Assembly: GCA_019614645.1 (NCBI GenBank)
Contig: JABWDB010000007.1
Span: 10,615,501 to 10,679,500 of the forward strand
Origin: Stratiolaelaps scimitus
Taxonomy: Eukaryota > Arthropoda > Arachnida > Mesostigmata > Laelapidae
Reading direction: 5' to 3'
Length of the DNA: 64,000 nt
Under the pieces are notes generated by a model. The model did not search any database and had not been told where the DNA came from. It saw only the letters and a program-made list of their open reading frames with translations. The translations under genes and the position numbers were made by a program. Positions 1 through 11,304 of the stretch are shown here, piece after piece (position 1 is the first letter of the stretch; the number at the start of each line of letters is the position of its first letter).

Positions 1-364
1 GTCTATACCAACAACACTCGTGTGGGACTCACAAAGGCTGTCCAAAATCCGCATATAATACAATTGGCCACTGGGTGGGGGCATCCGACTCAGCAGAGCC
101 GAACCGCCCCTAAACCTCCCTATCCTTCCCTTCCCAGACTCCGTTGTCTGACCATTCTGTCCTGGGGAGTTAAATGATCTTTGCCTGGCTTTCTCCAGCT
201 TATCCTTCGTTTTCTAAGGGTAAGGTCTGACCTATCGCTGCCTCAATAACTGAATTCAAATAGTCTTCAAAAACACTTGTTGCTACAAGAAACCTCAACG
301 ATATGGCCCAATGGCTCTGCAATATGTTACTCGAAATTGCTAAATTAGTTCGCTGTATAGAAAT
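1..364. other. Non-coding flank, nothing recognised
   Basis: I see no coding segment, RNA gene or repeat here. It is the left flank of the mariner insertion and may be intronic or 5' to the transporter gene whose recognisable exons start at 1162. No upstream transporter exon could be found in it. Confidence 0.4.
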
Positions 365-366
365 TA

Positions 367-1013
367 TTAGGGCATATCATGCGAACTGTCCGCTCTTTAA
401 ATTCCAATAACTTAGAACTAAATGAGTTAGAACAAAGATCTTTTGGTATGAGTTAGAGGTACCCATCAGCTTTATCTATACACGATCCAGAGTTCTGGGA
501 GTTTTGATATAGCCAAGTATTTACCATTCGCATTTTCATTTATAAATTCGTTATCTATTGCAATTGTGAATAAGTCAACGTTTGCATATGGAACCCCACC
601 TATTGCGCTTCTTAATGCGTAAAAACCATAACCACATGAGCTTAAATCAGGAGAATATGGGGGTTGAAGCCATCGTTCACTATTGTTCCCCTCCATCCAG
701 GCCGTAATTTCAGCAGTGCGGTGAGGTCTTGAATTGTCGTCGAGTAGCCACACTCGGTGCTGTCGATCCCCACGCCATTTGTTCAAAAACTTCTTTAAGA
801 AATCGAGATATTGGAGAGCATTTAGTTTTTCTTTTGCGGCTAATATTTCGTAATGGCAAACGCCCTTGACATCCAGGGCGAGTATCATCATCACCTTTCG
901 TCCGAATCTATCTGGCACGTTCCTGCCGCACGCGCACTCCAAGTATGAACGTATCGCGTTGTTCGGACTGTGCGCCATTCGAAAGGCGGGACAATTCGCA
1001 TGATATGTCCTAA
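367..1013 (-). mobile_element. Internally deleted mariner element with both terminal inverted repeats
   Basis: The left end (from 367, TTAGGGCATATCATGCGAAC) and the reverse complement of the right end (from 1013, TTAGGACATATCATGCGAAT) match over about 25 bp with two differences. Each end is flanked directly by TA (365-366 and 1014-1015), the target duplication of Tc1/mariner elements. The element is 647 bp, about half of a usual 1.3 kb mariner. The missing part is the 5' leader plus the N-terminal half of the transposase: the surviving reading frame starts only a few bases inside the right inverted repeat. The boundaries are read directly; family membership follows from the TA duplication, the TTAGG ends and the transposase motifs of the enclosed ORF. 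Confidence 0.9.
472..978 (-). pseudogene. Truncated mariner transposase ORF, third catalytic Asp lost
   Basis: This 168-residue open frame corresponds to the C-terminal catalytic half of a mariner (DD34D) transposase. The first catalytic Asp lies in LALDVKG and the second in LLDDNSRPH. The PPYSPDL block precedes the third position, where the expected Asp, exactly 34 residues after the second, is Gly (DLSSCGYGFY). The helix-turn-helix DNA-binding half is absent, removed by the deletion that shortened the element. The frame has stayed open despite the loss, so decay is recent or the short protein is tolerated. It cannot be a working transposase. The ATG is at 976-978, immediately inside the right inverted repeat. 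Confidence 0.85.
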
Positions 1014-1161
1014 TATAATCTGATTTTCTAAGGCGCCTAATTTTTAATTACATATATTACTAATGTCAAAGTGTATTGCACATATTATATACATGTGATG
1101 TCCAATAACGTTCACTATATTTCAAATATATATGTATATATGCACGTCTACTTACTGACAG

Positions 1162-4100
1162 GTAGTTTGGCGTACCGGTCATTCAATATGCAGCTAGTTG
1201 TCACAACATGTGTCCTACTCGGCGGATTGTCGACGATTCTTCTACCGTTGGTATTAACGATACCGCTACTGCATGTGGTTTACTTCGTGATTGGAGCCAG
1301 CTTAATAATCGCTGACATTGGTAAGTGACTACCTCATGCTGAACTATGCAAGCCAGAAAATAGGTACAACAAAGTCTAACCGGCAAACCACTGCGTTGCC
1401 CGTTGACAGAACAGTGACTGAACGTGATACTGATCCGCAAATGGACATAGCCCGGCTGCAAAGAAACTAGTGACACAAACCATTGCCATTATTCTGACGC
1501 AATTCTAAATAGGTATTCGTTATAACCAAACCATGTATGGGGATTAAACCGTTTCGGGTGCCGCATAAGGTAAGTCGTTTAGCGTTTGTCAATTATTTTA
1601 CAAGTTTTCGTATGTGAATACTCAAAGAAAGGAGAATATGATAATACGAGATAGATTGCGTTTGGGCATTCTAGCAGATAGTCGATTTAAATTATGCGCC
1701 GGAGATATACAGGCCATGCGCCTGCACAGAGTCTTCCTCCTACAGCTGTAGGCAATCAGCATAAAACGTTATTAGTATTTTTAGGAAAATAATCCTGTAA
1801 CAATCAAATACGTTTGTGTAATGGTGAGATAGTATTTCTACAGGACCATCGGAGTACATTTCCACATTTACGTTGTGTGGAGACAAAGTCTACGTACGTC
1901 AAAGTATGTTGTGTGTGACAAAAGTATAATAATGAGGGAAAATTGGCCGCTCCAATTTAGCGGCGGGGATAATTCAATATCGCGATGTATGTCGCTATAC
2001 AACAGGATCCAATTCAGTTGCAGCCCTTTCCCGGCTCCCCCCTATACGATCATCCAACAATTATTCATAGCGTTCGCTGTCTGGCAAATTAGGGAGAAAT
2101 CTGTATATCGTTCCGAACCCTCAGATTTTTCTACCCGGCATTTCCAGCCATGACAGTTCTGTGTGATATCGTTCTGCCGAATTTCAGAACGACGCTTGCG
2201 ATTCCGACAATATATTTATATTGTTTTCTCGAGACAATCATTTTTTTTGCTCAAGCGATGGCAAATGTCTAATTGCAGATCGCGTTTCTAGTCTAACTCA
2301 TTAAAATTTCATGTACGAGCAACGCCGTTTGTGCTCAGCGGTCAGTCCAGTAGTTCATTAGTAGAAAAATAGTTTACGTGAGGGTCCGTTTGCTTGCGAA
2401 ATCTTGTGGATTCTCAAGGCTTTCAAGTCTTCATCTGTCCTGTTCGAACCTGTAGAATTCGTACATTGTTCCCAGGTTCTTGTACGCCAGAATTGTCTGG
2501 AACCACCAAAGAGTTGCTGGTTTCGTACAAATGCCGAAGGTGTGAACGCGTCTTCTGCGTCGAGTTGGGTTCCGACGCGGCCCTCATCACCATAGTATGA
2601 TATATTCATACTAAGTGCCAGCGACAGGCTAAGGGTTGCTGATCTGAAAGATACTTTCAAAGGGGAAGGATCCTTTTTTTAACAAATGGTGGAACGTGTG
2701 ACAACAAACCAAAGAGTGGACTTTGTAGTTCACCTAATGGAAATGGCCAGGACTGAGCGAATCAGCGAAGTATTTGTATAGAGGGTGCAAGATGGTCAAA
2801 TGGCAGTGATTTATTGTGCCTTGGCATTGTGATAACGATCTTACTGATATTGGGGACAATTGGTGAGACTCTCTTTAACCCAGACAGGTTCAACGTCGTC
2901 GTTTTTGGGAGTTCGGTTGACTGGTTTATTCAATATGAACCTAGGTATTAAACAGCAATTTTGACACTGATGAATTGAAGTTGTCCAAAACCTCCTATAC
3001 TAAATGTCAAAACAATCTAACGTAACAGTGTTTTGATAGCAACAATACTCTTACTGTGATCCCAGCATGATATATTAGCAATATTTGTAAAATACAGATT
3101 TTCCCATCAAATTTGGGAAATGCAATTAGGTTATTTATGACGCAACAGGAAAGCTGAGGATTATCAGCACACGTAGTCGTGCCTAACAACACAAAAACAC
3201 TAACTAACAAAAAGGTAACCATTGACTGAGCTCATGCTTAATATCAATCTAGAAATGAAATAGATATCATTCGCCTGTTCCCTTGATAGAAACGGTGTGG
3301 TGACGCAGAGTTTGTCAGGCAAAGTTGGAGTAACATTGATACCTAAATCATGTAACGATATGTATGATGTTCTATATTTCTTTGCCAGGAATGCACGTTT
3401 GGCTCCAGATGATCTGGATGGATGAAGTTGGTCCCCAACTGCAGCTGTACAATCTTCTGTTCGGTTTAGGTGGGGTTATCGCTCCCTTTATCTGTGAACC
3501 GTTCCTAAGCTCCAACGTCCAGCACAGAGATCAACCGTTAGTAAATGCGGAACAACACTTTCCTTAGGAGTTTACAGTTTTGGGAGTTCATATTTTTCAG
3601 CCTGACTCTATATCACTCCTTAGGAGTTCATATTTTCAGCCTGACTCTATATTATTTAGTTAGACGAGTGCTACATACTGAGAGTGTAAAGCCTTTATCA
3701 AGACAGACTACCCAATTATACCAAGTAGTAGTAGTGGTAGATAAATGTATATTCAAGTTACACGTTACTGGTTGCATTGATTACAAGCTGAATATGAATT
3801 CGACACTCTATATTGCAGGTCTGCCTTGCTGAATAATGCTTCGGCCAGGACTTCAATGACCACAATGACATCCCTGGCAACTGTGGAAAATACCGACCTG
3901 GAAACGATGGCCACTGCGTTTCAAGAGGTCCCATCAGCTTCACGTATCCACATCGGCTACGGTATTATAGGATCAGTGTTCCTTGCAGCTGCGGTTTCAT
4001 TTCTAGTCTCGTACGGATTCGATAGCACCGATCCAAATCACGATACTAGTCGCACTAAAACCGACGATAAGCTGCCCAAGAAATCAAAATATATAATCAT

Positions 4101-4725
4101 CGCCCTCGTATCGGTGTACATGCTTCTCGGAGTCGTCGATGAGATTACATTTGCGGGGTACCTACCAACCTTTGCTGTGCGCCACGAGAATCTGCGGTTC
4201 ACGAAATCGTCGGGCGCGTATCTTGCGTCCGTTTTCTGGATGAGCTACACGATTGGTCGATTCGTTGCGACCCTTCTCATACTAAGACTGAGTCCAGGCA
4301 AGCTGATAGCGATTTTCCAAAGCATCATGATGATCGCAACCGTAGGATTGTTGCTCTTCGTCAATCAGTCACGAACTGCTCTATGGCTGTGCACGGCCGT
4401 GATTTCGTTCGGATTGGGGCCATTCTTTGCCAATGGGATCATCTGGGGTGCTCAATACATGATATTGACACATTATCATATGAGCGTGATATCGTTATGT
4501 ACCTGCACCGGTTCGATGTTACCTGGGATCCTAATTGGACCGTACATCGACGCGTGGCCTATGGTCGTGATGTGGGTTCATGGAATACTTGCCGTGACCC
4601 TCACTGCGTGCGTCATTCTTATAGTGATCTACGGCAGAACTCCGACACTCCGAGCATCTGAGCGGCGAAAGACGGATAAGGCGAATGCCGAGGCCGGTGA
4701 AAACGACGAAATAAATATGTATTAG
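1162..4725 (+). CDS. MFS transporter, MFSD4/NaGLT1-like (5' partial, three exons)
   Basis: Exons 1162-1320, 3389-3536 and 3819-4725 join in frame and give about 403 residues ending at TAG 4723-4725. Introns are GT-AG: donor GTAAGTG at 1321, acceptor TTTGCCAG ending 3388, donor GTTAGT at 3537, acceptor TATTGCAG ending 3818. The first junction yields DIGMHVWLQMIW, matching the D-T-G-x-N-V-block of the sodium-dependent glucose transporter 1 / MFSD4 family, followed by LLFGLGGVIAPFICEPFLS. The last exon carries EITFAGYLPTFAV, SGAYLASVFWMSYTIGRF and LRLSPGKL, also typical of that family. About ten membrane helices are visible; the first one or two are missing, so at least one upstream exon lies outside or was not found. 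The end of the second exon is the least certain boundary. Family members move sugars or related solutes across the plasma membrane; the substrate here cannot be read. Confidence 0.82.
1321..3388 (+). other. Intron of the MFS transporter gene
   Basis: Phase-1 intron of about 2.07 kb, bounded by GTAAGTG and TTTGCCAG. Several short open frames lie inside it, but none has recognisable motifs. One degenerate box-B-like stretch (about 1538-1552, minus strand) may be an old tRNA-derived fragment, too weak to call. Confidence 0.75.
3583..3652 (+). repeat. Tandem duplication of a splice-acceptor-like segment inside an intron
   Basis: About 30 bp (GGAGTTCATATTTTTCAGCC, continuing to CTGACTCTATAT) occurs at 3583-3613 and again at 3623-3652 with one T fewer. 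The block TCCTTAGGAG also precedes both neighbourhoods (3561 and 3618). Both copies contain a pyrimidine-rich TTTTCAG. They lie just downstream of the second transporter exon seen here. Confidence 0.85.
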
Positions 4726-4949
4726 ATAAACGCAAGTAAAACACGGCGGCTGCGATCCTAAGGGCTCCTAGATACGACTTTATGCTTGTATTACAATTTG
4801 GAAAACGAACCGATGCCTATAACAACCGCTTTGGCTATCAGAATCATTCAGCAAGCTTAGCACATGTATGCCAACATTTCTAGTTGGTGGACTAACTAGA
4901 TATCGTATACCCAGTTTTGCAAAGCAAATTAACTACATTTTCATCCGGA

Positions 4950-5165
4950 CCTCGGACACTAAAGTAAATTTTCCCGGCTGGCTCACAGCCTTAGGCATTT
5001 AACTTCCACGGTACAAGCGCTTTCGGTATCGCTAAATGAGACGGACCCCTTTCAAGTGCAAATGTGCAACGGTGGGGATTGAACCCGTGCACCTACGTGT
5101 CTCCTCCTATTGCAAGGCAGGCGCACACGAAATTCACCTCGCCACCCGGCTCGACTCAAACGGAC
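4950..5165 (-). mobile_element. tRNA-derived SINE
   Basis: On the minus strand a box-B sequence GGTTCAATCC (5076-5085) follows a box-A-like TGGCGAGGTGA (5133-5143) at tRNA spacing. It is followed by an unrelated body down to about 4950. The body segment TGTACCGTGGAAGTTAAATG, and the GGGAAAATTTAC after it, recur in altered form at 11171-11275 and 12871-12930, so this is a dispersed family rather than a tRNA gene. No functional tRNA cloverleaf can be drawn. Ends are approximate because no clear target duplication was found. Confidence 0.65.
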
Positions 5166-5822
5166 ACTGCCCAAGCTAAACTAATATACATAACTGGGAA
5201 TATCAACGATAGCATTAAAAAGCGGCGGGATTTTTTCTATTCTTCTTTAAATACTATTTATTAGTTATTATAAATTACAAAAGTGGACGCCAATTGTACC
5301 CGCTGAACGTGAAGTACATCTGAGAACATCCTCCTCTATATATATATTCTCAATAAGATATCTAGAACAAGGAGGTTCGTTCTGCGCAGCAACCCTTCAA
5401 CAACTATGACCGAATATCGTTCTTGACGTTCATTCTTTGAGTAATTTTCCTACGTAGAGTGATAATCACAGGGTTCTCGTTGACCGACCATCCGTCTGAT
5501 GGGAGCTATTATCTTATAGGAGTATTACCACTCCCCCTGTGCAGTGTTCTGCTCAAGCTGATATATCGTTGAGTGTTCGTACGTTTGAGCTGCGCATCTA
5601 TTATATGTTGTTATTACACCTATCACTGCAGCGAAATATTTAGGTGTACTCTGTAATACCTTGACTATAGCAGATCACTGAGGAAATGTTCGCACGATGC
5701 GACTTCGTTGTAAACGCGGTCAATGCTGCTACCTGAACGTGCGTCCAAATAGTAACAAGAAAAAAATAAAAATAAGCGACAATATGAGATAAAACTCACC
5801 ACAGTCCAACGGCGTATATATG
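5166..5822. other. Non-coding, nothing recognised
   Basis: AT-rich sequence without coding motifs, RNA genes or clear repeats beyond a short TA run near 5337-5346. Confidence 0.4.
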
Positions 5823-5864
5823 TATATCTTCGCCATTGTCCCAAAAAACAATATAATAATAATA

Positions 5865-5903
<39 letters not shown>

Positions 5904-5918
5904 TATCTTCGCCATTGT
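5823..5918. repeat. AT/TAA microsatellite bracketed by a 17-bp direct repeat
   Basis: TATATCTTCGCCATTGT occurs at 5823-5839 and again at 5902-5918. Between them lies a (TA)n/(TAA)n tract (about 5851-5906). The arrangement looks like a duplication that trapped, or was caused by, the microsatellite. Confidence 0.85.
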
Positions 5919-5959
5919 TGCAAAATAATGCAAGAATAAAATTAACAATATCACTAAAG

Positions 5960-6292
5960 ATGTCAGCTCAGTGGGCAATAAACAATATTCAATCCTCCTT
6001 AGAAGCGGAAGGCCTTTCTACAAATTCTGTTCTTGATATGAAAACATCGAAAAATTCTCCACATCTGTCACTAGGAATGAGCAGACACATTTCCTCAACG
6101 CAAGGTGAATTCTTGATAGTAGAACAAAGCTGGCCAGACAGAAATGGTATTTGGCACAAATACAAAATTCACTATTTCAACGGTGATAATCTAGAAAAAA
6201 CGTTGCACTTGCTACCTGCCAATGGGACGATTCACCTTACGAGCTTTTTGATGACAAAGAGCTGTGAAAACAGAATTTCTGCATATTCATAA
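5960..6292 (+). CDS. Small unassigned ORF (110 aa)
   Basis: An ATG in the context AAAGATGT opens a 110-residue frame starting MSAQWAINNIQSSLEAEGL and ending at a stop at 6290-6292. It is hydrophilic with no signal peptide or membrane segment, and the residue mix (FLIVEQSWPDRNGIWHKYKI) looks protein-like rather than random AT-rich noise. I do not recognise a family. It could be a lineage-specific gene, a fragment of a repeat-encoded protein, or chance. It sits right after the duplicated 17-bp element and microsatellite, which could provide AT-rich 5' sequence. Confidence 0.3.
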   Translation: MSAQWAINNIQSSLEAEGLSTNSVLDMKTSKNSPHLSLGMSRHISSTQGEFLIVEQSWPDRNGIWHKYKIHYFNGDNLEKTLHLLPANGTIHLTSFLMTKSCENRISAYS

Positions 6293-6859
6293 TATCGTAG
6301 CTCTGAGCTAGCTGCCGCGTACATTTAAGCGGGAAGCGCATAGAACAAATGCCATAGAATGCCTGCCCGAATGACGCCACCACCACCAAGTGCCGTGCGT
6401 CGAAGTGAAGCTGAAATGCTTCATACAGTTGTTCTCCTTTAGTTCTACCATCGTAGCCACAGCGTCCGGAGAATCCTAAGACCACAGCTGCCCTCGGAAT
6501 CTGCGTGCCGAATATTGAGGTCGGGCAGATTGCAGAGATACGGTAAACGGGTTGATAAAAAGCGACGCTTGCGTAGAAATTGGCAGACGGATGCTGAGAC
6601 GGTTTCGGCTATCCTCTTTGAGTGAAGATAATGCCACAGACGATAATGAGAATTGTTCGTGCCGCCGTGTTCGCACGGGGCCGTTCATCCCGGGCAGTGG
6701 CGGTGGCTCGAACGATGATGAAATCATCATGCGTGTTTGGCATCGCGGACAGCCAAAACTTTACATTGACGCACGTGAATTGCACCCCCGAGTTGCCTCT
6801 GGTGCTTAAAAAACGCGCAGCAGTAGATGCATTCGTATGCATCCGTACGGATGGCGGAC

Positions 6860-6873
6860 GGGGGGGGGGGGGG
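6860..6873 (+). repeat. G14 homopolymer
   Basis: Fourteen consecutive G on the plus strand in an otherwise balanced region. Such runs can form G-quadruplexes and are prone to length error in assemblies. Confidence 0.9.
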
Positions 6874-7489
6874 ACTTAAGTTTGTATCGACGAATTGAGT
6901 TTTTCACGACGAACGGCGTCCTACGAGCTCGAATACGCTTAATCTATTGTTGCTTTCGCCTCGGGAAAGCCGGCGCTCATCGACAGACGAGCAGAATCGA
7001 GGAAACTCCGATGGTCTCAAGGGCTGAAGACAGGATGAAGGGATGAGTCGCTTTTGCCCCGGTTCTCACTTCCGCCACCAACCCCCGAGCTACTTCCCAT
7101 CGTCAGCGAAAAGTACGAACTTACTTCACTCTGTTGAATGAAGTTGCAAAGGTGGAGCTCTAAGCGGGCTACAAGCGGGAGGCTGGTGGGTTCGTCAGCC
7201 TGTTTGATTCGATGGAACTATCGTGATGACGTGGCTAGCCTCGGTAGTCATTGGCAACTCCGACCGCTGTAAAGCTTGGCTGGCATGCCAGCAAGATGAG
7301 GATGTTAGCATTGCAGTGGCCGCATTTACAAGAATGACTCAACATAATGCTCAAACGAATTACATCGCTTTGTAAAAGAGAAAATACTGTCACCGAAACA
7401 GCCTCTATGTGTTGGCAAGGACGCGATTTGGATTGAAAAATCAACGCTGTGGTCACGCTCCAAGCATTCACTTTGATGTGTTAATATAG

Positions 7490-7514
7490 TATATATATAT
7501 ATATATATATATAT
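7490..7514. repeat. (TA)n microsatellite
   Basis: Uninterrupted alternating TA, about 12 units; self-complementary. Confidence 0.95.
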
Positions 7515-9201
7515 GAAACGGTAGCTAGCCGCTACTTAATAATTTACCTAAAGGTTTTCGGCCCACACATTGGTTGACCCTAATCTACATTATGCTCTGA
7601 TTATTATTAGCTGCAGTAACTCGGAGTGTCACTTCGAGTTCAGTTAGAAATCGGCGACCGCACCGAAAGCTCTTGTAAATACACATATTGTAAGTACACA
7701 TACAATTATTATGCCTTGGCGTATTTCAATGGCCTCAATGCAGTCAAACAGAAGTCCATAACGCCAGTTCAGAAGCCGGGACCAATTGAGATCGAAAAGT
7801 ATTCCGTTCTCACCTTCTGAACCATACGACACACGATGGCATCGTCCAGAGATACAGTGGTTTCAGACGATGACTTTGCCCGGCTATCATGCCCAAATAG
7901 ATTCCGCCATGTACTACGCATTACAACGCATGCTGACGGCATTAATTAGAATTATGAATTGCCAAGCGCGCTCCATGCTTGCCACCTGAGAAGATTTATG
8001 ATCGTCACGTCGGCGAGATATGAAGAAAGCTCGCTCGCTGACAGGGGCTCGCTTAGCTGTCACGAGGGAATGTTAATGATAATCACTCACCACAACGAGA
8101 GAAACGGCCATCGCATCTAGGGTCGAGAAATGCACAGCCGAACAATGAATAAATAAATGAAGACATAAAATATATGAACACAATTTATACAGACACAGAA
8201 AACGGTTTATAAAAACAAACTCAGGAAAAATAATTATGAAAAGTGCAAAGCTGCCCGACGTTCGCATATCCCACCCTGCTGAGAAAGCTTATGATGGAAA
8301 GTGATATTATTTTATAATAATTAAAATAATAAAAATAGTTATTAAAGGATAAAAGTAGGATAATTACCAAAAAGCGTACAAAAATGCTGGTATATGCAGG
8401 CTAGCTTCAGATGGTTACGGTTAAAAAGTTAGCACTGATCATGTTCTCATAGGATTTGTAGGTAGAAATACAAGTGTAGCCCCCTAGTGACCCCACCTGT
8501 CTCTTTGCTATAACATGAAGAATATGCTGCGCCTCGCTGCACGAACGGGGCCGAGTGGTAACATGACGATGATGAGTGTTCCGCGGCGGCGAACCGTTGT
8601 CGATTGTTTAGCGCATTATAGGAGACCTTGCGGAGTCAAAAAATACAACCGCAAAATACATCCAACGATTATCTTCGTCCTGTGTTGCGCTGCGCCCGAG
8701 TTGTTCGTTAGCAACAGTAGACGCACATGGCTTTGCGTTCTGTTTCGTGTCATGGCTATATTACTATACTGTAACGCTTCTCCACTCAAACTTGTGGATT
8801 TATTGGAGGCACATATATTACTAGCACAGAGGACAAATGCCCTCCTTATTCCCAGGTTGCAAAGATAGACTGCGTAGACTACGTGCGAGTACAAGAGACG
8901 TCTCCGTTCGTTCATCAGGAGTGTAAACATGTGTTCACGGGAACTCTGGCGCAACCGCGAAGGACGCCCATCTACCGGGTGGCTGAAACTCTTTTCAGCG
9001 TTCTATGAACACCCTCAGTGTTGTACTGTACCGTGAGAGGTTTGCCAACTGCTTCCTCTTGAAAGGAACGCTTGGTGCACTTTGTGCCAGAGTCCAATGC
9101 AGAGGTGTCTGCTTCGTGTAATTTGCGTCGTATGAGATCCGGCATCGTGCTCTTTCAATCTAGACAATCAATCGAGTGAGCAGTAAGTACATTATCGTTC
9201 A

Positions 9202-9226
9202 TTGTTGTTGTTGCTGCTGCTGCTGC
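9202..9226 (+). repeat. (TTG)n(CTG)n trinucleotide repeat
   Basis: Compound tract of TTG then CTG units. Open frames crossing it (poly-Cys in one reading) are artefacts of the repeat. Confidence 0.9.
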
Positions 9227-9862
9227 CGGGCGTATTTGTGTCTGGTTTTAGCAGCTGCTCGCGCCATGTGCGGCGCATGCTGCGTTCTCACCATGTGGGG
9301 GGCGCTCGGCTCGCGAAGAGTCAAGGTTTGCATGGGCAGGATCGCGCCTAGGACAACTGAATCATCGGCTGATAATAAAGTGAAGCTGGCAATTGAAAAG
9401 CTGATCGCGCTCCGAAGCCTACCGGGAGAGATATCAGTGCGAAAGACCTAGCCAACAATGAGTAACACGATCAGAATATGGTCTTCAGTGAAGTCGATTC
9501 AGGGTGCACGTCTATTATTCTTACAAGGGTATCATGTAGATTACGATGTACAATTAATGAAGACAGCTCGTCCTAGTTGTTTGATATACACGTTAGCGCT
9601 CGCAGATATCGCAAAGGCGATAGCCTCACCTCTTTTGTACCACAATAGGGTAAGGTGAGCTGGTACCAATGACCGTAAGAGATAGAAAAAAATGTCGAGA
9701 CATATGTGTCATGGTAGCAAGTGTGGCATTTGATTCGAGTTATTATGCATAGCTCGCAAAGTATCCGTCTCGTCAAAACAATGACGCTATAGTATTTTTT
9801 TATGACCCTGCAAAAAGGTCAAGCATCTGAAAGGCTTAGTATTGAGTCATATCGCATTTGAA

Positions 9863-9911
9863 TTGGCAGCCTATGCCGCTTTGCTGTTCACAAATCGGCA
9901 TAGGCTGCCAA
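9863..9911. repeat. 16-bp perfect inverted repeat, 17-nt loop
   Basis: TTGGCAGCCTATGCCG (9863-9878) is the exact reverse complement of CGGCATAGGCTGCCAA (9896-9911). The arms are GC-containing and not simple sequence, so this is unlikely to be chance. It lies far from any recognised gene. Confidence 0.9.
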
Positions 9912-11170
9912 ACCTAACCTGCATTTACATGTATGTACTTCACCGAATCGGAAAACATTGACGCAATGAGGTATAGACAGCGACTAGCGCCAAGTATTGT
10001 TCCTATTATAATATTATAGGATATGACTATGGATCTATAGTTCACTTGTAGCCATTTGATCAAAGACAAATGAGACAACGCTTTAAAACCGCGACCTGCG
10101 GTATCAAGCTCATTATACCCGCTGCCTTCTAAAGCTGAACGCTTCTTTTGTGTCATGTATTATACATCCCGATGCTCGTATTTCTTACTGAGAGCTACTA
10201 TATATATATATATATATATATATAGAAAGAGAGAGAGAGAGAGAGACATAGAATCTGTGAATATTCTACAAGAACGTGTGTAGTCGTCGTCTTCGACTTC
10301 ATTGCAAAGGTGTCTTAATGTTAATAATGCTTGCTACATAAAGCTGAGCCTTGAATTTGCACTCAGGGTTCATGACTCTCAAAAACAGGCTCCCTATTCC
10401 GATGAGAACCGGAGCGCCGTTTGGCAGAGCAAGGTGAGCCTAGAGACCGGCATTGAATTTGTGAGGGGGGATTTGTTGAAGCTTATATATAATACATAGA
10501 TACACATATGAGAGTGGAGCGTTCAAGTGCGTGTGTGGTTGCGTTTGAAATGCAGGTCGCGTCAACCCAGCGCCATCTGACTTATGTCGAGATGTTTGTG
10601 AAGACCAGAAGGGAGATGTATGCAAAAAGTAAACTAAGGCACACTTGTGCGGGCGGGCCTGGATAATAGCAAGATCCACGAAAACCGCAAACGAGGCCGA
10701 AGCAGTGGCAAGCGATGTCTGAGATTACCACCGGATGGACATGTCACGCCTAAGATATGCTCTTGTGCTCAGCCAGATCGGTCTGAAAAATGCAACAGCC
10801 TTTGGAGTTAGCGATTAAAGCTGCAGAAGCATCATTGTCTGCTTGATGATGTGCTTATTTTTTAGGTAAACTTTCAGGTAAATCAGGCGCGTCAGGTAGC
10901 ACAAGCAACACTGAGGTTATTATTAAAGGGAGAGTTGGATATGATGATCGCAGAAGGGAATAACGAGTTCGCTGTTGCTATGATATAATGCGTATCATAT
11001 GGTAAACCTTGTTCTTAAATTTTTTTTTATTCTTGATGTTCTCCCGCGTCTGCTGGTTGGTGTACATCTTCATTGCTGGTAGCACGTGAGATTTCACAAC
11101 GATTGACGCATAGGGCTGAAAACGTGCAAATCTGACATTGTCTTCCTCATTATTTTCGTGCTGGAAAAAA
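9912..11170. other. Non-coding with compound microsatellite
   Basis: Nothing coding recognised. It holds the TA/GA compound tract at 10199-10246 and begins with an AACCTAACCT stretch (two units of the arthropod telomere-like TTAGG on the other strand). Confidence 0.4.
10199..10246. repeat. Compound (TA)13-(GA)n microsatellite
   Basis: About 13 TA units (10199-10224) run directly into roughly ten GA units. Confidence 0.95.
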
Positions 11171-11275
11171 GTGAAGAAGGGTTCTGTCTTATAACGGGGT
11201 TCGTCAATGACGAAAGCAGTTGTACCGTGGACGTTAAATGTTGGCTTAGAGTCAGCTTGGAAAATTTACAATTAG
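11171..11275 (+). repeat. Fragment related to the SINE body
   Basis: TTGTACCGTGGACGTTAAAT (11220-11239) and the following CAGCTTGGAAAATTTAC align with the body of the SINE at 4950-5165, read from its minus strand. The match extends upstream through a GGGTTC-GTCTTAT block. The tRNA-like head is not recognisable here, so this is a 5'-truncated copy or only the shared body. Confidence 0.6.
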
Positions 11276-11304
11276 CAAGCGTCTGACAAAATTGATTTCA
11301 GTGC

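Larger units (their letters stand above)
6293..9862. other. Long non-coding stretch with simple repeats
   Basis: No recognisable gene in about 3.6 kb. It holds a run of 14 G (6860-6873), a (TA)n tract (7490-7514) and a (TTG)/(CTG) tract (9202-9226). The open frames present are short, unrelated to known motifs, and several are low complexity (for example a Cys run from CTG repeats at about 9200). Confidence 0.45.

Noticed and set aside
9176..9451. 91-residue ORF with a Cys run
   Set aside because: The Cys run is the TTG/CTG repeat read in one frame; the rest has no motif.
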